Of a stretch of 61,076 nucleotides of DNA, positions 11,285-21,400 are shown piece after piece. A model generated the notes under the pieces. The model was not told the DNA's origin and did no database searches. It saw only the letters and a list, made by a program, of their open reading frames with translations. The stretch lies in the NCBI GenBank assembly GCA_018136815.1, contig CM030931.1, positions 8,939,805-9,000,880 of the forward strand, read 5' to 3'. Every line of letters starts with the position of its first letter. The first letter of the stretch is position 1. The translations under genes were made by a program, and so were the position numbers. Source of the DNA: Isochrysis galbana (lineage: Eukaryota; Haptophyta; Isochrysidales; Isochrysidaceae).

Positions 11285-11303
11285 CCCTCTCTCTCTCTTT
11301 CTT

Positions 11304-11336
<33 letters not shown>

Positions 11337-11525
11337 CCCCACCTTTTCCCTCTTCTCCTCTCTCTTCTCTTCTTTCACCTTAATCCGTGCCCTCGCACTT
11401 CCGCTCTCTCTACTTCCCGCCTGCCCCCACCCCACCCCCTTTCCTCCCTCTCTCCTCTCCCTTCCTCTCCTTCTCCCTCACCTGCGGTTCTCTCTCTCGG
11501 TTCTCTCTCTCTCTGGCGGAGCCCG
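11100..11525 (+). promoter_or_regulatory. (CT)n tract before the beta-lactamase-like gene
   Basis: Starts with a short GA and G run (11103-11135), then 11175-11520 is almost pure C/T with several long (CT)n runs. It ends eight bases before the ATG at 11533. It is the sense-strand pyrimidine tract of the following gene. Confidence 0.5.
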
Positions 11526-11532
11526 ACACCAG

Positions 11533-14500
11533 ATGTCCCTCCAACTCCACCGCATGCTCGGCGCTGCCTCCGCTGCCCTCCTCCTCTCTCTCTACCTGCG
11601 AAGAAAGAGAAGGAGGAGCCGCGAGATGATTGGCGGCGCTCCCCGGCCTCTCCCTCTTCCCCCGGCCCACCCCTCAGACGTGGGGCTGTGTCCGCGGCGT
11701 TTAGGACACATTTCAAGCTGGGCCAATGGCTGGGTCGCTGCAGGCAAGGTGCCTGGCATGATCACCGCCGTGGTGAGGAGAGGGAAGCTCGTGTATCTCC
11801 ACGCGAGTGGCTTTGCAAATGTTGAGGCGGCAAAACCCTTCGAGCTGGACACGGTGTTGCGCGCGTATTCGATGACCAAGTGCGTCACATCGGTCGTCGC
11901 CATGATACTGTACGAACGGGGCCTCTTCCAGCTCGACGAGCCCATCTCGCACTTCCTGCCCTCGTTTGCCAATCCGAGGGTGCTGCTTGAGGATGGCACG
12001 CTCGTTGATGCGGAGAGGGAGATCACCGTGAGCTAGCCAGCCCGTGCGTGAAGCAGTGCCCTCGCGACTCTGTCCGTGGAGCGGGCCGATGCGCGGCCAG
12101 GTTTCCGCTCGCCCGCCCCGCCAACCACGGCACTCTTGCCCGTCACTAATAGGTGAAAGATTTGCTCACCCACACTGCAGGGCTCGGCTACGGCGATGGC
12201 GATGGCGAGATTGACGAGCTCTATGCCGGCGCGCGTATTGGGTGACGCGCTTGCCCAGGCCTGGGCATCCTGTCAACCCGTATCGTCTTCTGGCGGCGCT
12301 CCCGGCATAACCTCGCGCCCGGCTTTGAGCTAGCCGAACCCTTTCAAACCATTGACTCCAGGTGGAACACACCGTCCGACATGTCGCTCGCCGAATTTGT
12401 CGACCGCCTCGGCCGCATCCCTCTCGGCTCACATCCTGGCGAGCGATGGAGGTATTCGTACGCGACAGATGTTCTAGGCAGGCTGCTTGAGGTGCGCGGC
12501 CTACTTGTTGAAGTTGCACTGAACGGGCGCATCTACCTCGAGTGGGATGCGCACGCAAACTTCGGTGCTCACCGCTTAATAAGGTTGGTTTCGTGCACTG
12601 AACCCCGACCACCCCCACCCCCGCCCCGGTGCTACAGGTCATTTCAGGCGTCCCACTTGATGAGTTGTTTGCACGCGAGGTTTTCAAACCGCTCGGCATG
12701 GTAGACTCTTGCTTCCACATCGAGAAGACTGACACCAACCGACTAAGTAGATTCGCACAGGTATGCCGGGCGATCTGTCTCCTATGCGCTCACTCCGATC
12801 TCTCTCGCCCCACTTATTCGACGTCGGAAAGACCCTTTTACGGCTTGACTTTGAGCAGAAACAGCTCAGCCTCGAGCTTGGCCTTCTTGCAGGTATACGA
12901 GGCTGACGAGAACGACACGATCGCGCCAAGTGACCTTGCTCGGCAACGCCGCCGGTGCGATACGTTCTCAGTTTCCCTACCATCATACAACGACACCTTG
13001 CGCAGCCCTGTCCAGTGACCCCGATGCGAACGGCCTGCATCCTATCACTTGTAGGTACGAGCGTAACAATGCCTTCCTCCTTCATTCCGTTCGAAACGAT
13101 GAGGCGGCAGTCGTCGCAGCTCTCGGACGGCAGTCCACGGCATCAAGGCCCACCACACCCGAGCTCAAGCCCTCTCCTGCAAGGGCAGTCACCGCCCGCG
13201 CTGCCAACCTCGCCGAACCTCTGCTTGGATGGAGCAGAACCACCGCCGCCGCGAGCCCTGCTTCCCAAGTCTCTTCGCCGCCCATTGACGCGCCTGGTTC
13301 CATAACCGCCGGGACGACGCCTGAGCAACGCCGTACGCGCTGCAAATCCTCAATGGGAGTGGATCTAGCCGTGCTTTCCGCTGCAGCGCGCCCTGGCGCC
13401 CTCGATACGCCCGAACACCCAAAGCTGCTCTCACCTTTGGCGGGGGAGCCCGTCATCGGCCATGTTCTGCGCCAGCTTCGGCGCGGAGGCATTCGGCGAG
13501 TCGTCGTGGTCATCGGCAACCGCGGCGCCCAGGTGTCTCAGCGCTTGCGCTCCCTCTGCAACTTGCCCCGTCGTTTGCTTTGCTGGCGTTTCAAGAAGTG
13601 GCCGTGCGGCCGATCATTTGCACCCGCTCGTCCGCCCAATCGCAGTACCGTGAAGCGCTCGCCAAGCTGCCGGCAGCGAAGCAACTTAGCATCACGTATG
13701 TCGATTTGGGGGAGACGTACACCGACGGCTTTGCACGGTCGCTCCTCGCAGCGGCACCGCACGTGGGCGACGAGGATTTCATCGTAAGTTCATAGAGCAC
13801 GTACCCATTTCCACATGACACCACCACGATACTATGGGACGGGATAAGCCGTGCGCTCACTGCCCTGCATTATTCACGGGTGTCTGTATGCGGATGGCCG
13901 ACGACTCTAGCAGTCGTACCGAACAACGCCTCTACGCACACCGGGGTCTTCAACCGAGCATTCTCTCTCCATCTCACCTATTGTTGATGTCACTTGAGGC
14001 ACATGATGAGCTAGCCTTGTACCTGTCTTCACGCTTTTCTCGGCCGTATCATAGCTCCACCGCCGTCTCTTCAGATTTGCACGCCGGACCACATCTTTGA
14101 CCACAGAATCATCGAGCGCATGCGCCTCTCTCCGCTACGAGATCCCAACATCACACACGCACCTGGCGCGTGCAGTATGTCGTCCGAGACGTGCGCTGCA
14201 TCGAATGAAGCTGCCGAGGGTGAGCCGAAGGCGTCGCATGCAGTCACGCCGCTCTTAGACGCGGCGGCAGTCTTTGCAAATGCAACGACCGCCCTGTCTC
14301 CAGCAGGAGTTCACGACGGCAGCAACGGGCACTCCGCCGCGCAAACCTGCGTTGAGAAACCCTCAAGCTCAGCGGCGTTACGCAAATCGCTCGAAGGAAG
14401 GGCGCCCGGATTTGTCTCATCTCCTCCCTGGGAGGTGGTCCACACAGACGGCGCCAGGAAACTTCCACAAGCGTTCGAGGCCATCGCCATGACGGAGCAC

Positions 14501-16043
14501 CTTGGCATGTTCTTGCGGAGGCGAGGCAAGCCCTCCTCCGTAGTTGGATTTGACTTGCACGGGCACGGTAATAGCGCGTGCGCTGCAACGCACGAGCCCG
14601 TGCAACTTGGTAAGGCCAACGACAACTGCGGTGACGACACCGCATCTACGCGAGCTTGTAGTCCGGGCGTAGATAGCAGCGACAAGGGCAACGCCCGCGT
14701 GGAGGCGATTATTGCTAGCAGCCGGGCCTGTCAAACGTCGTCTGGTACAGCGCCCGTGGCATACGGATCCATCGCGCTCGTCGAGACCATCATGGACGAT
14801 ATTCTCGTCTCGGATTTGCTCGAAGAGCTCGAGGTTCCACAGTCCAACCGCAGCTCAGAGTGTGCGCCGACATCGACTCCGGATGTCATCGAAGCAGGAT
14901 TGTACCTATGTGCTCCCGCCGTGTTCGAGCGACTAACCGAGCTTGCTCTACAATTACCGTACTTCACACTCGCTCAGGCCATGCAGCTTGTAGCCGCTGA
15001 CGAGAAGCTTGGTGCAATTGATACCTTGGGCCATAAATGGTTTGTGGTTGAGACCGCGGACCACCTGCGCCACGCCGCCAATCTGGCCCTTCCTGAGGCA
15101 CCGCCCTTCGTCACCTCGTCGCCAACTTCGGCATCAATCCCACCGCCGCCACCACCGGCAATTTTCTCACTTTCTCATAGCTCACAGCCACTCTCAGTGA
15201 CGGTCACAGCGTCAGCTGCAAGGCCGCCCCGCCGCCGGTACCACATCTTGTCGACGGAGGACGGTGGCGACTTCACCGTTAAGCCGTGCTTTTTATCGGG
15301 AGGAGCTGGAATGCTAACGACCATGCATGACTACCTTCGATTCGCGCAGTGCCTTCTCAACGATGGCGAGTTAGAGGTGCGCCTCAGCCCCAAGGCGCCG
15401 CTTACGGCTCGCCCCCGCACCGTAGCTGCGCGGAAGATTTACAATCATTGTAGCCGGTGGTGTCGTGCTCTGACACCGCTTGAGTGCCCGCGATGACTAG
15501 GGCGTGCGCATTCTATCTCGCAAGACCGTTGAATTCATGAGGCGCAACCAACTTCCGCTTGAAGGTCCCGGGTCAACACGCAGGTTCGTCCCACCTCTCG
15601 TATGCCACGTCGGTTGACTTGTGCGTGGCACCTACTTGCTTCAATCATGCGGGCGCCGCCCGAGAGTTTCAACGTGGCATTGGCGTACATCTGCGGTTTG
15701 TCTTTCGCCCCTTGCACTCATAGCTTGCATCCACTTTAATAGTGCAACCGCACCATGTCATAGGGTTGACATTGACTCAATCGCAACCGACTCGGGCTTT
15801 TCTGAGACCACATTCGATGGAATTGGCTTCGGGCTCGGGGTCTCAGTGATCATCGACCCAATCAAAGCGTCGCTTCTGTGCTCCAAGGGAGAATTCGGTT
15901 GGGGAGGGTGGGCGTCCACGTTTTTTGCAGTCGATCCGGAGGAGGAAATGGTCATCATGTCTCTAGCTCAGCTTGCGCCTTCCGACCGCTACCCACTTCG
16001 TAGGCAGTTGCGCTGCCTCGTCTATCAAGCCCTTCTAAACTGA
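11533..16043 (+). CDS. Class C beta-lactamase-like serine hydrolase with an internal nucleotidyltransferase domain
   Basis: Exons I can place: 11533-12027, 12153-12241, 12362-12491, 12638-12760, 12893-12954, 13055 to about 13532, about 13595-13783, 14075-15376, 15501-15583 and 15764-16043. Splice phases agree everywhere except one unexplained frame change between 13532 and 13595. The result is about 1075 residues. N-terminal part: a short hydrophobic/basic start, then the catalytic SxxK in YSMTK (about residue 113), VKDLLTHTAGL, and YSY (about 224) in the tyrosine-motif position, then PLGMVDSCFH. C-terminal part: CFLSGGAGMLTT, DYLRFAQCLLN, GVRILSRKTVEFM and EFGWGGWAST, the usual third-motif region of this family (bacterial esterase/EstB- and LACTB-like). 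Between the halves lie a linker and a GT-A nucleotidyltransferase: HPKLLSPLAGEPVIGHVL, RVVVVIGN, TPDHIFDHRIIERM and IEAGLYLCAPAVF. The usual glycine-rich LAAGxG loop is altered (LSAAARPG). Function would be ester or amide hydrolysis plus a nucleotide-sugar-type transfer. Substrates are unknown. Confidence 0.75.
13353..15115 (+). other. Embedded nucleotidyltransferase domain (inositol-P/sugar-P cytidylyltransferase-like)
   Basis: This is the domain inside the hydrolase above. The N-terminal sheet (DLAVLSAAARPGA...HPKLL) begins after a Met at 13353. The central part ends in YVDLGETYTDGFARSLLAA and continues over a 291-nt intron (13784-14074, GTAAGT...TTCAG) into ICTPDHIFDHRIIERM, the metal-aspartate strand. 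The C-terminal part has GFDLHGHGN, VIEAGLYLCAPAVFERL and a strand/helix end (WFVVETADHLRHAANLAL). This order fits CTP-dependent cytidylyltransferases of the NTP_transferase fold. From 14075 the frame stays open through a proline-rich linker into the second half of the hydrolase, so no separate stop codon exists. Confidence 0.65.
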
Positions 16044-16696
16044 GGCATCGGATTTCGATCCCGATCTACGCGTGCGCCCCTACGATACGAGAGCGTTTGC
16101 CGTCTCGAACCATTCCCCTAATAGAGTGCATCGCCGCATCTTCGCCCTGAATCTCTTGCTCGCGCAACGGTTTTTCCGAAGTATGATGGACTATTTTACC
16201 GGTCCGTCTTCTCTCTCCTCTCCACCCGGATGGAGCCCCCGTAGCTTACGGATGTATACTCCCATCGAGCCCCAAAAGACAACAGTTTCTTGTTGACGTG
16301 AACTCATCTCGTATGGTACAAGCACTTTGAAGCTCCCTTGGAGCCCCATAAGGCAACTGTTTCTTGTTGACGTAAACTCATCTCGTATGGTGCTTTTCAA
16401 GGGCGTTCGTGCTCATTTCCTCGTTTCTTCGCGCTTTGTTTGCCAAATAGTAGCATTTACGTCCCTGTTGAAGTACGATGTATTTCTCTGTGCTCGTCAT
16501 TTACGTAGCCCATCGCCGTATTTACGTGGGCCGGTCAAAAACTAGAGCTTTAGATTTAAGTTTCGTCGCCCCCGAAATAGTTTTACGGAAGAATACAAAG
16601 AGAGCGGCTGACAAGAGCGGCTAACTGATGGGGGCGCGCGGAGCTAAGGCTAAGGGCGCACCGGGCACGCGAACCACACACACACACAACAAGCCC
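16044..16696. repeat. 3' flank with a 52-bp direct repeat
   Basis: No gene was seen. Two copies of a roughly 52-bp sequence beginning GAGCCCC and ending ACTCATCTCGTATGGT lie at about 16268-16318 and 16349-16400, about 82 bp apart, with a few differences. Confidence 0.6.
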
Positions 16697-16850
16697 TCAC
16701 TCACAATTCATTCCCGCCAGCAAGGAGTGCTCCAAACTCCAAAGTTGCATCCGATTGCCGCCTGCCTTCATGTCGTCGTGCAGCCGCCCGGCTTTCGAGA
16801 AGGCGCGCTCCACGCCAGCTGACGAGGCCGGGCAGCGGACCGCTTCCTGC
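16697..16850 (-). pseudogene. hAT transposase C-terminal fragment
   Basis: The minus strand encodes SAGVERAFSKAGRLHDDMKA followed by LWSLEHSLLAGMNCE and a stop. This is the 'ER-x-FS-x-AG ... E-x-L-x-x-x-N' dimerisation motif that closes hAT-family transposases. Upstream text loses similarity within about 30 codons. A second fragment of the same kind is at 31894-32060. It is not functional as it stands. Confidence 0.7.
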
Positions 16851-17203
16851 CCATAGCGACAGCCTCTCGCGCCCCGCGCCGATCGAAGGGCGGGCTCTTG
16901 CAGTCTCGCGCCTATGCCCACGTATTGTACTTGTAAGTACTTTGTACTTACTCTTGCGCTTTTGGGCGCCTCCCCCGCCTTAATTTACACCTTTTACGGT
17001 ACACTATCTCTATCTATTTATAGGAGCTTGAGCTTTGTGCTTTGTGCTAGTGCCCACAACGACACATATTGGTTCGACAACCACAACCACAACCACACAC
17101 AACACACAAACGCGCGACTACTACGGGCCGGAGCTAAGGGCTATTATCTATACCCAATACCTAATGCCTAATATCTAGATATTAGGTATCTACTTGGCAA
17201 ATC

Positions 17204-17262
17204 GCACTATCTCTATGTATCAAGATAGCCGAAGGGCACTATCTCTATGTATCAAGATAGCT
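17204..17262 (-). repeat. Two-copy 32-bp repeat, reverse copy
   Basis: Two copies of GCACTATCTCTATGTATCAA plus GATAG, 32 bp apart. It is the reverse complement of the module at 8524-8590. Confidence 0.75.
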
Positions 17263-17289
17263 GAAAGGCACTATGCACTATCTACTTCA

Positions 17290-18354
17290 AACATGTTAGC
17301 TCCAAACCAAACCTATTCACAGCCTTACACCAGTCACCAGCGGGCTTTAGTTTGCGCTAGTGAATGGATTCTGAATGGCGAATGGCGACGGAGCAGCGAG
17401 GGGGCACGTAAGACCGGAGATAAGAGGAAGGCAGTTAGTATTATACTGCATGCGCGCTAAGCACCTCCCCGTGAGGGCCAGCCGCCACGCGCCCCACACC
17501 GCCCAAAATCTTTCCCCTCTCACACCTGAAACGCTTCAAGCTCCCCCACCACCATCCCCTTTCGCCTCCTTGCTTTCTCGGAGTGGAGTACGGCATACTA
17601 TCTTAGCACCAACTATAACAAACCACACCACAAGTTGGTCCCAGATACGCTCAGGCTCCAGATACACCCAAGTTGTTCCGTCATACCGTCATATGACACT
17701 TGCCATGGAACTGAGTATGATGTCATACATCTGATATCATATGATACTTGCTTCAAACATCTACACTTATAAACCCGCCATTATGATAAAAATCTTCTTA
17801 CTCAGTACCAGTACTTAGAATCGGATGCTGCATGCTGCTGCTCGATGACTAACCATTTCAAGCTCCCACAGCGGCACCCCTGGAGCGTCTCCACATGGCG
17901 CCGCCCCCACTCCACGGTCCACGGCGGTGTGACACTCGTCATCGCCGTCGTCGCCGCCGCCATCGTTGCTGCACATCAGGTTGGCGGCCATGGGGGAGGG
18001 GAGGGGCTCGGAGCTGGGAGCGCCGGTATTTCCCGCGCCCGAACTTTTACTATTACTAGTAAAACTAGTTGAATTGTAGCCTCTAGTCTTGTCATATGAC
18101 ACTCAGTATCAGGTCTAGAGCAACTAATACTGAGATATCATATATGATATCATATATGACAGAACAACTTGGAGATACACCGAGAGGAGAGGGCACACAC
18201 GTTGTTCACGTGAAGCAAGGGCGGCGAGTAGCAAACGGAGCCGTTCACACCATATTACTACTAGTAGTAGTTCCCTTTTCTGTTCGGTTGGCAGGGGGTC
18301 CGGCCCAGGTACACTAACTCTACACTACCTTGGGCCATCCTCATCCTTTAAGAA
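17290..18354. other. Intergenic stretch, AT-rich palindromes
   Basis: No gene was seen. GTCATATGAC palindromes occur at about 17688 and 18090, and an ATATCATATATGATATCATA cluster at about 18135-18160. The two palindromes might bound a small element of about 400 bp, but no clear TIR or target duplication was found. Confidence 0.35.
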
Positions 18355-18498
18355 AACCACCTCTCTCCACGTTTGAAAACCTCTCTCTCCGACGCTGTGG
18401 TGTGTTCGAGTCTCCGCCGCCATGGTGTGTTGAAGTCTTCTCTCTCCGCCTGTAGAAAACTCTCTCTCCCTCCCCCCCCTCCCGCCCCCCCCACCCGC
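18355..18498 (+). promoter_or_regulatory. Pyrimidine-rich leader of the ADP-ribosyltransferase gene
   Basis: CT-rich, with repeated CTCTCTCC words and a C-run (18471-18497) ending at the ATG at 18499. The ATG at 18422 is out of frame with the long coding region. Two similar GTGGTGTGTT...GTCT half-repeats lie at 18398-18440. Confidence 0.45.
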
Positions 18499-21400
18499 AT
18501 GGCCGCAGCTGCGCCCTCCCTCCCTCGTCGTCATGTTCTCATCGTACGCTGGCCCGACGGAAGCGCCTCCTCCCTACCTCTCCACCCCCTTCTCAGCCGC
18601 CACCTCCCCTCTTCCCCCTCCACCCTGCGCCTCACCCACCGCCTCCGTGGCGGAGGCTGCGCCAGCTCTATCAAGGCGAGCAGGGCCTGCGCCAGCTCTA
18701 TCGAAGCGAGCGGAGGCTACGCAAGCTCCATCGCCGCGAGTAGTGGACGATGCAGCAGCTCCACCCAGAGCGCACCTACAGGAGCGACAGGCGAGCAGGA
18801 CGGACGGAAGGCGAAGCAGAGGGGCAGGGAGGAGCCGAGGATTCACCACGGCCACCATGGGGTGGACGTGGCGCGTGGCGCCATCGGCTGCGACTGGCCC
18901 AAAGGAGAAGCCTCGTCATCATTCGCCGAGCTGGATCGCGCGAAAGCCACGCCAACCGAGCTTTTCCGTCGCGACAGGGCGGACAACAGGAACGAGGTGG
19001 AGCTGCGCTGGAGTCTCGCGGCGTGGCTGAAGTCTGGTGAGCTTACGCACGTACTCGCACAGCTGCTGCGAGAGGGTGGCAGTGCCGGCAGTGCCGGCAC
19101 CGAGCTGGGAATGGTCCGCAGCCTCGCCGCGCGACTCTCCAAGACCCCGTCGGCCGAGCTCTGCGGGCTGCTTCGAGAGAAGAATCTCGCCCGAAGGCTC
19201 GCCGAGGTGCTGCACCCGATGCTCATTCGTCTCAGAGATGGCAAGACGGCCGGCGAGGTGATCCAAGTTCACAGCAAGTTTGCGCTCAACGGTGGGCGCG
19301 AGTTCAAGTACGACAAGCTGAGCGCCTTTTTCGGCGGGCTCGAGGCTCTTATTGGTCCTCCGGAGGTACACGTGCTGCAAGCGATGGAGCGCGAGCACAC
19401 GGCGGCCGCCGACTCGCTCGAATATTTCACGACACCGGACTACGGGCTTACGACGACACCTCAGATCGAGTGGTGGTTTGTGGCCGAGCCCGACCGCGGC
19501 TGCAGCTGGCCGGTCGAGAGCAAGGGCGTCGTGACGCGCTCCACCATGACTCTTCGCGAGCTCGACGCGCAGCTGTCGCGCAAGAGCGCCGAGCTGCGCC
19601 AGCTGGACGAGCCGAGGCTCCTGGTCGAGGAAGGCATTGGCGGGCGGCTCTACACGGGACCAATGTGCGCTGGCACGAGCCTCGCCAAAACCATGCGCCC
19701 GTCATCCCCCCCCCCCCCATCCACGCGTGTGCTCCGCAGGTTCATGAAGTACAACCAGGTGCTTCGAGACGGCAGCGCCCTCCGCTACGTCACAACAATC
19801 CACGCCATCAACTCGCTCGTGGTCAAGGCAAGCAAGCTCACGCGCGTGACGCGAGTGTACCGTGGCGTCTCGGGAGGTGTGCTGCCAGCAGCCTTTTGGC
19901 AGCCGAACGAGCAGGGCATGCGAGGCGGTGTGGATCGTGCCTTTGTGTCCACGTCGCACGACCGCGATGAGGCCATGCGGTACGCGACGACGGGCGACGA
20001 CGGCGTGCCGATGCTCTTCGAGATGCAGATGGGCATGGTCGACCGCGGCGCTGACATCGAGTGGCTCTCACAGTACCCTCGCGAGAAGGAGTGCCTATTT
20101 GCGCCACTGACGGCCTTCGAGCTGTTGCGCACGCGCGTCGACGAGGGGGTGCTCGTTGCCGAGATCCGTCTCAACGCCAATATGAATGCGCTCACACTCG
20201 AGGAAGTGATCGACAAGATGAAGCGCTCGCAGCTTCAGCTCATCAAGGCAGTGCGGTCAGATCTTGCCCGGTCAGGCAAGCCGACCAACACGCGTCTGGA
20301 CTGGCTGGAGGCGGAACTGCGTTCGCGACAGGGCACGTGGTTCAATGACCCGAAAAACTACAAGGACTCCATCGCCCGGATCTTCAAGGCGCGGGATGTT
20401 TCGCCTAGCCGCTCTGCGGCCACACGGGCTCGGGCCGTGCCAGTTCAGTCCCGACGAGCGTGCGTCAAGGCGGTGGAGCGCGGCTTCAAGTCGCAAAGCG
20501 CATCACAGGGCATGCTCGAGCGGGACGAATGGACGGCGGAAGCTTGGCTGCGCTCGAGCCCGCGCGTCATCGATGTGCTGGCGCGGACGCTGCTCGCCGC
20601 CGCCCGAGCAGTTGTGCCGCCAGCTGTGGCAGCGGACGAGCTGGCTACCATGCGCTATCTCGCCGATGTGGACGCCGCAACGCTCACGACAATGCTCTCA
20701 TCTTGCAACGAGGAGATGGGTGGCATTTTGGCGGACGAGCTACAACGCTTGCGGGAAGAGCACACGGTTAGAGAGATGCGCTCCAAGCACAGCAAGTTTG
20801 CGGCAGATTGCAACGCCTACACTCTCAAGTACACCGAACTGGGCTCCTTCTACGACGGCCTTGAGGGGCTGATTGGCCCACCTGATCCGGAGATACTGAC
20901 GGCCATGAACGGTGACCACACCAAGGCGGCGGACTCCTACGACGAATTTTGCACGCATAACTACGGCATCCACACCAAGCCGCACACTGAATGGTTCTTC
21001 GTGGCGGAGCCGGCGAAGTGCACTCATTGGCCGGAGGAGAGACGCGGCATTGACTGCCACTCCAAACGACGTAAGCCAATGTCCCAGGCAGAATTCGTTG
21101 CGGCGCTCAGCAAACGGAATGCGATGCTCACCAAGTTGGAGGAGCCGCTGCTCATGCGCGAGGAGGCCTTTGGAGCACGCTTGTACACAGGACCGATGTG
21201 CGCTCTTCCTTCCAGTGTTCGCGGCGGCAATTCCCGAGCTCCACACTTCTCGCCTAACTGAGCACTGACCCTCCTCGTGGCCACTTCCGGTCAGGTTTGT
21301 CAAGTACAACGCCGTGCTACGCAATTTCGGCGATGTCCTCGAGGGGTGCAAGGGCAACCGATACGTCACTACGATCCACGTGATCAACTCCGCCATCATC

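Noticed and set aside
17680-18160. Possible second MITE bounded by GTCATATGAC palindromes
   Set aside because: No inverted terminal repeat beyond the 10-bp palindrome and no target duplication could be found.
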